From contig NC_134281.1 in assembly GCF_949628215.1 (NCBI RefSeq), forward strand, positions 14,332,501 through 14,396,500: a DNA stretch of 64,000 bases. Reading direction: 5' to 3'. This DNA comes from Phalacrocorax aristotelis. Taxonomy: Eukaryota > Chordata > Aves > Suliformes > Phalacrocoracidae. A program made the translations under genes and the position numbers. The notes below the pieces were generated by a model that saw only the letters and a program-made list of their open reading frames with translations, was not told where the DNA came from and made no database searches. Below are positions 59,501 to 64,000 of the stretch, in pieces (the first letter of the stretch is position 1; every line of letters begins with the position of its first letter).

Positions 59501-62500
59501 GGCTGGGGCACAGTGCTGAGGCTGAGGCTATAGCCCTACCTGGCAGAGCAGGGTGGTATACTGGCCGGCATGGGCCTGCAGAAGCACCCCATCTGGCTGG
59601 CGCGTCCGAAATGCCAGCCCCAGGTACCATGGCACTGAGATCTTCACATCTGTCTTGAAGTCCCAGGTCAGGACACTGTTGCCCTGAAAATAGTGGGCAT
59701 GGTGCATGGCTGGAAAGAAAAGTGGAGGTGAGAAGGGAAGGGCACTACATAGGGAGCACTAGATGCAGGGACAACAGAGTTCATCTCACACGGACCCCTT
59801 ACCCTGCTTCGACAGCAAACCCAGCACAGTCTTGCCCATACCCACCCTGCCCACACCCAGCAGCGCCCTCTCACTCACGGTGGCGGCAGTCTTTGCCCCC
59901 AAAGCCAACAGGACAGAGGCAGGAGTAGGTCCCCCAGCTGACAGAGCAGGTGCCACCGTTCTTGCAGGGGTTGGAGTCACAGAATGTGTGCTTGGCATGA
60001 CAGCCTGGAGGTATCAAAGTCACCCACATAAGCCTTGACCTGCTTACCGCCTCCCTCCAGCCCATATAGGGAGACACCGCTGCACCCCAGCCTGGCTGCC
60101 GAGGGGCAAGCCTAGATGCTCAGCCTCTCAGCACAGATCCTGCCTGCTCAGGAGTGAGGATCAAGGCTGTCGCTGCTCCTTATGCCACAAGAAAGACACT
60201 GTGGAGCTTGACTTACCACCTAGATCTCCCAGACAGGCCAGCTCTGCAGGCTCTGCACTTGGGATCAGGGGACGTTCCCAGAACATTAGCTGGGATGGGG
60301 ACTGGCTCATTTAGAGGGATCTGGAGGCCCCCTTCCCCAACGGGAGGCTGTTCAGCTTCAGCTGTGCTACCACACCACTGTTACAGCCCGGCAGTGCTAC
60401 TGTGTGAGCAGGAGGGGCAGTTCCCAGGGCAGGGTCTGGCAAGAGCAGAGGCACCAGTACCTGCAGCAGTTCCATTGTTGGCAATGTAGGAGGCCAGGTC
60501 AATGCGTTTGCTGTCAATATACAGGTCTCTCATGCATCCCACAAAGTCCCGGTGTGTGAGGGGGAAGTTTTCTGGCAGGTTGGGTACCCCTCCAAGGAGC
60601 AAGGGACCTGTGAGGTCCAGGGACCTGCAAAGACAGAAGCCCAGGGCTTTAAGAGCCACAGCAACCTTAGGCCAGACAGCTGGCTCCCCAGCACACGGGG
60701 CTGGGAAGCAGAAATCCCCAGGGACAGGCACACACAGCCAAGGTGCCTGGAACTACAGCGGTCTCAGATGTGAAGGGCTGACTCTGCAGGGGACCCAGAT
60801 GCCCTGCTCCTCTCCCCACACAGTCCTTGAGGAACTCACTTCTTTGAGCTGGTCTGCACACCCTCTGCCGCGCAGGAGTAGTTCCCAATTTCACTGCCAA
60901 ACTGCAGGGCCACTGAGGCATCACATTCGTCCACTGTCAAGATGGCCACCTTATCCTTGGAAGGGCCCTGCACCACCCCCAGCGCGCTGACCTTGGGCTG
61001 AAACCAAACGCAGGGCATTAGCAGCACACGTGCCCCCAGAGCCAGGCACCCAACAGCTTGCACGACAGCAAGGAAAGGGCCTGGGCACAGCCCACGCTGT
61101 GCTGCTGGAGCATGAGCGAAGCAGGAGGGACATCTCCAGCCAAGCCCAGCAAGCAGCACCAGAGATGGATACAGGTGAGGACACTGCACGGAGCACATTT
61201 CTACTGCCTCCAGGTGTGGCCTGAGGGTCGATCTCCCCCTGCACCTGGCTGTCAGCATCACTCCACCCATTCCCAAGAGCTGAAAACCACCTCTACCTTC
61301 TCTCCACAGCCTCCCTCATGGGGCAGAGCTGGAGAACAGGAAAGCCGGAGCAGCTTGCTCATGCCTCATGGGGAGGGAGACCCACGTGCATGGGGGAGAG
61401 TTGGGGCGCACATACCTTGTTGTAGTAGCGGAGCTGCAGCGTGTGCCACTGGCCATCACTCACGCCCCCCGGCAGGTACGGGCTCACCACTGTGCTGGAT
61501 TCTCCTGCAGGAATAGGGATGACGGCATGCTGAGGGAAGCCAGACAGCCCTTGGACGCACCTGCAACCAAGCCCTCCGCACTGCTGACAGCCTCACACGG
61601 ATGGAGAAGGGCTTCAGAGAGACAAGCTTGACACACCAGCTCCTGCGGCAGGAGCAGGGTGGGGGAATCACAGCCCAGGGACCAGCAGCCAGCACTCTGG
61701 AAGAGCTCCTCTGTCCAGGCTGACTGCTGGCGTGCTCTGGCACCATGTGGCCAGCCCCTTTCAAGCCACCCTCTGGCAGGCCTTGCCCTGAGGAGACCAG
61801 TGCAGCCAGAGCAGCAGCAGGATGGCCACCAAGCACTGCTTGCAGGGGAGAGGGGAGAACCGCTGGACACATGACATGAGGGAAGGCCCAGTGGTTAACA
61901 TGAGTGCCCAGTTCCCCTGGCAGCTGATCCTGGCACCCCCCAGGGCAGGCAGGATGGGCACAGCAATGGCACAAGACAGCAGGGATGAGACCGACAGGAT
62001 AGTGAACATCCTCCCAAGAGGCTCCTCTTCTCCCAGCTGGCTCATGGCAAGGCAGTAGATGAAGCTCCTGATGATATAATGGGGCAGAAAGGCAGGGCAG
62101 ACCTCAAAAGGGTTTGTGCTCACAACCCCTCTGCTGCAGTTGCACTTCTAAGCCTAGGGAGGGTCCTGAAACACACACCCATCCTCTGTGCCATCCACTG
62201 ACGCTCACCAACACCTCTCTCAACCCTGTCTCCCTTAGCGTGGGCTCCATCCAGGGCAGCACCCTGCTCTCCCTGCTCAGCGCAGGCCTTCTCGCAGCTC
62301 CCACGTCACAAATCCCACGACAGACAGGGCCGAGCCTACCTGTGGAGTATTTGAGCTGGACCTGCCCCTGGATGATCTCCACAGCCAGGAAGTCATGCCT
62401 CTCATTCAGGCGCCCATTGTAGAGCAGGAGGCCGCTGGGCTCCACGGTGCTGAACCTGGGGCAAGGGAGGAAGTGGGAGGGCAGGGTGTGTGCAAGAAGC

Positions 62501-63126
62501 ACGTGGAGATCCCTGCTCTCCCATGGAACACAACAGCATCCCAGCACAGGGACACGGTGAGACATGGCCCTGGCCCTGGTTGCAAGCCCAGGTAGGAATG
62601 GAATGGGAGCTTGATCCAGCGGATGCTTTGGGAGCATGGGAGGGCCTGGCATGGAGGCAGAGAACTGGCAACAGGGAAGGGCAGAGGCATTGGAGGAAGG
62701 GATGAGCTGATGCCAGGAGAGACATGCCAGTGTAGATGCAGAGCCCTTTGGCTAAAGGCAGCAGGGCAACCTGCTGGTGAGGTAAAGCCAGTAACACAGG
62801 GATCTGGAGAGCACCAGTGAGTCCCTGGACAGCTCCAGGGTGCACAAGAGCCACCAGAACGGGGACTGGGTACAGTGTCCATTGGAGGAGGGAGAGGACT
62901 CACGAGAGGGCGAGGGTGAGGTGGAAGCGCTGGCGCAGGCCCCGGAACATGACGAAGGATCGCGGTGGGAAGGAGCGCGTGGACACCTCACAGAAGGGCG
63001 TCTCGAAGCCACCTGCCGGGCACTGGCAGCGAAAGCCCCCGTCGGCACCATTGGTGCAGGTGCCGCCGTTGCGGCACACGCCAGGCATGCAGCGCCCTGC
63101 ACGGCTGTCTACTTCACAGTTCTCAC
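43940..63126 (-). CDS. CELSR3: CELSR3, cadherin EGF LAG seven-pass G-type receptor 3 (3' part)
   Basis: Flamingo-type adhesion GPCR of the planar cell polarity pathway; in mammals it guides axon tracts and neuronal migration. Thirty-three exons lie in the window with continuous phase, totalling 5,705 nt (about 1,900 residues plus stop). From memory human CELSR3 has 35 exons, so only the large cadherin exon and its neighbour should be missing to the right. Domain order is EGF, laminin G, EGF, laminin G, two EGFs, laminin-type EGF, hormone-receptor motif, GAIN with GPS, seven helices, and a long cytoplasmic tail. Paralogue choice (3, not 1 or 2) rests on synteny and on the tail segments STEQLDILSSILASFNSS and SATSHSISELSPDSE, which match human CELSR3. 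Two introns use GC donors. The gene looks intact within the window. Confidence 0.96.
44818..45526 (-). repeat. CELSR3: CELSR3 tail: 13-residue (39-bp) tandem repeat, about 18 copies
   Basis: Within the 1,081-nt exon the protein repeats a unit of consensus SREQLDxLxSRxx about 18 times, from SREQLDMLMRRQM through SREELDAIPSRHG, SREWLNTLSSRQV and SREPLDTVPSRHP to STEQLDIL. Most copies are exactly 13 residues; a few are shortened, such as SREQLSRHN and SRDQLASARQT. Ser1, Arg2, an acidic residue at 3, Leu at 5 and Arg near 11 are the conserved positions. The DNA copies differ by many silent changes, so the array is old. Each junction creates an Arg-x-x-Ser site of the type used by basophilic kinases. 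The human tail, as I recall it, keeps only eroded copies. Confidence 0.85.
46730..46970 (-). mobile_element. CR1 LINE fragment, diverged
   Basis: Plus-strand words such as CTCCAGGCTGAGCAAACCC, CCAGTGGGTCAGTG and TGTACTGGGGAGCCCAG match the antisense of the avian CR1 3' region. It lies in the CELSR3 intron between exons 46239-46412 and 47245-47351. It is a short truncated copy with no open frame. Borders are approximate. Confidence 0.75.
47752..50831 (-). CDS. CELSR3: CELSR3 seven-transmembrane domain
   Basis: Exons 50625-50831, 50344-50518, 49684-49796, 49300-49379, 48526-48652 and 47752-47865. Helices can be read in order: IVTYSLVSLSLVALLLTF; VTLFFSELLFLLGI; TVIAILLHCFFLSTFAWLF; FYYAIGWGVPAIITG; SFAGPITVVIVMNGVMFLLV; SSFVLLLVISTTWLFGLLAV; and FHYLYTVLCSLQGLAVLVLF. 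The WGVPA motif, the paired Cys (LHCFF.. and NPDFCW) and the TWLFG motif in helix 6 are hallmarks of adhesion (B2) GPCRs. Helix 7 is split by the exon junction after SLQ. Confidence 0.94.
48656..48697. repeat. (GA)n(GACA)n(CA)n microsatellite next to a CELSR3 acceptor
   Basis: On the transcript strand this reads as (TG)n(TCTG)n(TC)n and runs directly into the CAG acceptor of exon 48526-48652. The microsatellite therefore forms most of the polypyrimidine tract. Confidence 0.85.
51008..57098 (-). CDS. CELSR3: CELSR3 hormone-receptor motif, GAIN domain and GPS
   Basis: Exons 56997-57098, 54627-54721, 53631-53840, 52956-53139, 52302-52451, 51923-52088, 51460-51627 and 51008-51134. The hormone-receptor motif shows GVWWPQTKFG, CPKGSL and WLEPDLFNCTSPAF. 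The GAIN domain includes GFGLTATQDAHFNE, the YLNPVGVVTPNIMLSIDRME segment (exon junction at NI|M) and RYPRYHSSLFRGQ. The GPS exon reads CELVYRN...CQCSQFGTFGVLMD: the disulfide cysteines are present but the canonical His-Leu-Ser/Thr cleavage triplet is replaced by Gln-Phe-Gly, so self-cleavage is not expected. The human triplet is also non-canonical. Confidence 0.94.
53345..53530 (-). mobile_element. CR1 LINE fragment, diverged
   Basis: AAGCAGCAATAAGACCTCC, CCCAGGCTGAGCAAACCCAG and CTCCAGTGGGTCAATGTTTG on the plus strand match the same part of CR1 in antisense. It lies in the CELSR3 intron between exons 52956-53139 and 53631-53840. Borders are approximate. Confidence 0.75.
53925..53995 (+). 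mobile_element. CR1 LINE 3' end, avian type
   Basis: GGTTGGACTAGATGATCCC, GAGGTCCCTTCCAACCTGTG and two ATTCTGTG units form the standard CR1 3' terminus on the plus strand. It is 5'-truncated to about 70 bp and lies in the CELSR3 intron left of exon 54627-54721. It is less diverged than the two antisense copies and is the clearest sign of the avian origin. Confidence 0.9.
54722..56996 (-). other. CELSR3: CELSR3 large intron
   Basis: A 2.3-kb intron inside the hormone-receptor motif. I see no exon or recognisable repeat in it. Confidence 0.6.
57192..63126 (-). CDS. CELSR3: CELSR3 ectodomain: EGF and laminin G modules
   Basis: Exons 62904-63126, 62340-62455, 61416-61504, 60840-60997, 60461-60624, 59879-60004, 59540-59709, 59116-59301, 58836-58946, 58398-58566, 57997-58138, 57686-57806 and 57192-57375. 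The first carries an EGF (CRNGGTCTNGADGGFRCQC) and starts laminin G 1 (FVMFRGLRQRFHLTL). Laminin G 1 ends near VGCMRDLYIDS. An EGF follows (CDSNPCKNGGTCSVSWGTY), then laminin G 2 (VPWYLGLAFRTRQPDGVLL), two EGFs, the MDQQCPKGWWGNPTCGPCNC segment and a laminin-type EGF ending ADEVTPSGC-like (AEVTPSGCK). Cys spacing is regular throughout. These modules follow the cadherin repeats in all CELSR proteins. Confidence 0.94.
61505..62339 (-). other. CELSR3: CELSR3 intron within laminin G 1
   Basis: An intron of 835 bases. It holds no supported exon or repeat; open frames are chance. Confidence 0.6.
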
Positions 63127-64000
63127 CTGGGGAGGAGTGAGACAGGAGGCTTGGGACACATCCTGGTTGGGGGCACGCACACAACAGCCACCCATCCACT
63201 CTTTGCCCCAGAGGTGCAGAGCTCAACCCAGATTTGGGGCAAGGCGGCAGCTGGGGGCAGGTGAAGGATGTGACAACCCAGGTGTCACCCAGGTGTTCCC
63301 CAGAATAGCCAGCAAGCTAGCTACCACTGCCAGCCCTGCAGCCCGAGCCCCTGGGTTGGATGGGATGTCAGCTCCAGCTGAAGGAGCAAGTCTGGACCCG
63401 GGATAGCATGGGAATGGGATGGGAGGAGACTGGCCACAGCTGGGCTGCATGGTTCTAAGGATGAAGAGGCAAGGACAAGCCAGGAAAGTCCTGGTGATGC
63501 TGAGTCTCCTTGAGCGCTGTCACTCCACAAGCCTGGGACAGGCATCACAGTCCCGGCTCCGGGGTGTGGGGACAGCGTAGCACCACTGAGCTCCCCCGCC
63601 AATGGCTGTCTCACCCACAGCACCAGAAGCCTCCTAACCCTGCAGGCAGGCTCTGAAGCAGGAGCAAAAGCCAAGTGGAAACCAGGCAGATGAGGGAGAC
63701 CAAATACCCTTGCACCTTGCTGGCATTGCTAACAGGGATGCCCCAAGCCAGCTCAGCAGTGCAGTGCAGGGGATCTGGCCAGCCACTTTTCCTGTGCTAT
63801 CCCCACAGCACACAGGGAACTGATCAGCTGCAATTCTGCGCTCCGGGCCCTGCTCCCATTACTTGCTCTGTGGCACGCAAGGAGGATGAGGAGACAGCAT
63901 GAAGTGAGAGGGAAAAGAGCTCATTAACCCTTCTGCTAATGGTTGTTCATGCTTCAAATGCTGGGGCTTAATTACAATGGACTCTGCTTATCTCACCAGA
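63127..64000 (-). other. CELSR3: CELSR3 intron at right edge; possible upstream donor at the end
   Basis: No exon is seen from 63127 to 63990. The last bases read TCTG|GTGAGAT on the minus strand (GT at 63995-63996). This could be the donor of the preceding exon, leaving four exon bases (63997-64000) in the window. The following exon needs one carried-over base, G, which fits. Confidence 0.35.

Noticed and set aside
43940-63126. Assignment to CELSR1 or CELSR2
   Set aside because: Tail motifs and the SLC26A6/UQCRC1/COL7A1 neighbourhood fit CELSR3 only.
1-64000. Retroviral/LTR, Polinton, CRISPR, tRNA or rRNA elements
   Set aside because: I saw no polymerase, capsid or envelope coding, no paired long terminal repeats, no spaced direct repeats and no cloverleaf sequence. 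This was by eye, so short or very old remnants could be missed.

Overview
The window is vertebrate nuclear DNA, almost certainly from a bird. Three things support this. There are CR1 LINE fragments, one with the typical avian 3' end of tandem ATTCTGTG units. The predicted UQCRC1 protein is very close to the chicken core 1 protein as I remember it, but not identical, so this looks like a bird other than chicken. The gene order matches human 3p21.31 (COL7A1, UQCRC1, SLC26A6, CELSR3). All genes are spliced and all four lie on the minus strand. I placed exons by eye from GT-AG signals, reading-frame phase and remembered human/chicken proteins; every exon-exon phase listed is consistent.

Layout from left to right. 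Positions 1-9540: the 5' part of COL7A1 (collagen VII), comprising promoter, signal peptide, von Willebrand A domain 1, nine fibronectin III domains, von Willebrand A domain 2 and the first collagenous exons. The gene runs off the left edge. Positions 9540-23370: 13.8 kb in which I see no gene. Positions 23370-32463: UQCRC1, 13 exons, complete (481 residues), with a CpG-rich promoter holding NRF-1 and YY1 sites at 32450-32650. Positions 32870-38570: SLC26A6, 19 coding exons, complete (713 residues). Positions 38570-41605: upstream region of SLC26A6. Positions 41605-64000: CELSR3, 33 exons covering EGF/laminin G modules through the last exon. The large cadherin-coding part lies beyond the right edge.

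The genes are neighbours by descent, not partners in one pathway. COL7A1 makes anchoring fibrils of the epithelial basement membrane. UQCRC1 is a subunit of respiratory complex III. SLC26A6 is an apical anion exchanger. CELSR3 is a planar-polarity adhesion GPCR of neurons. The arrangement is tight: the SLC26A6 polyadenylation signal is only about 0.4 kb upstream of the UQCRC1 start codon, and the mammalian gene TMEM89 that lies between them in human has no room here.

The most unusual points are an array of about 18 copies of a 13-residue repeat in the CELSR3 cytoplasmic tail, two GC-AG introns in CELSR3, a CELSR3 GPS lacking the cleavage residues, a cluster of miR-30 seed matches in the CELSR3 3'UTR, and the large apparently gene-free gap beside COL7A1. 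I found no retroviral, Polinton or CRISPR elements, tRNA or rRNA.
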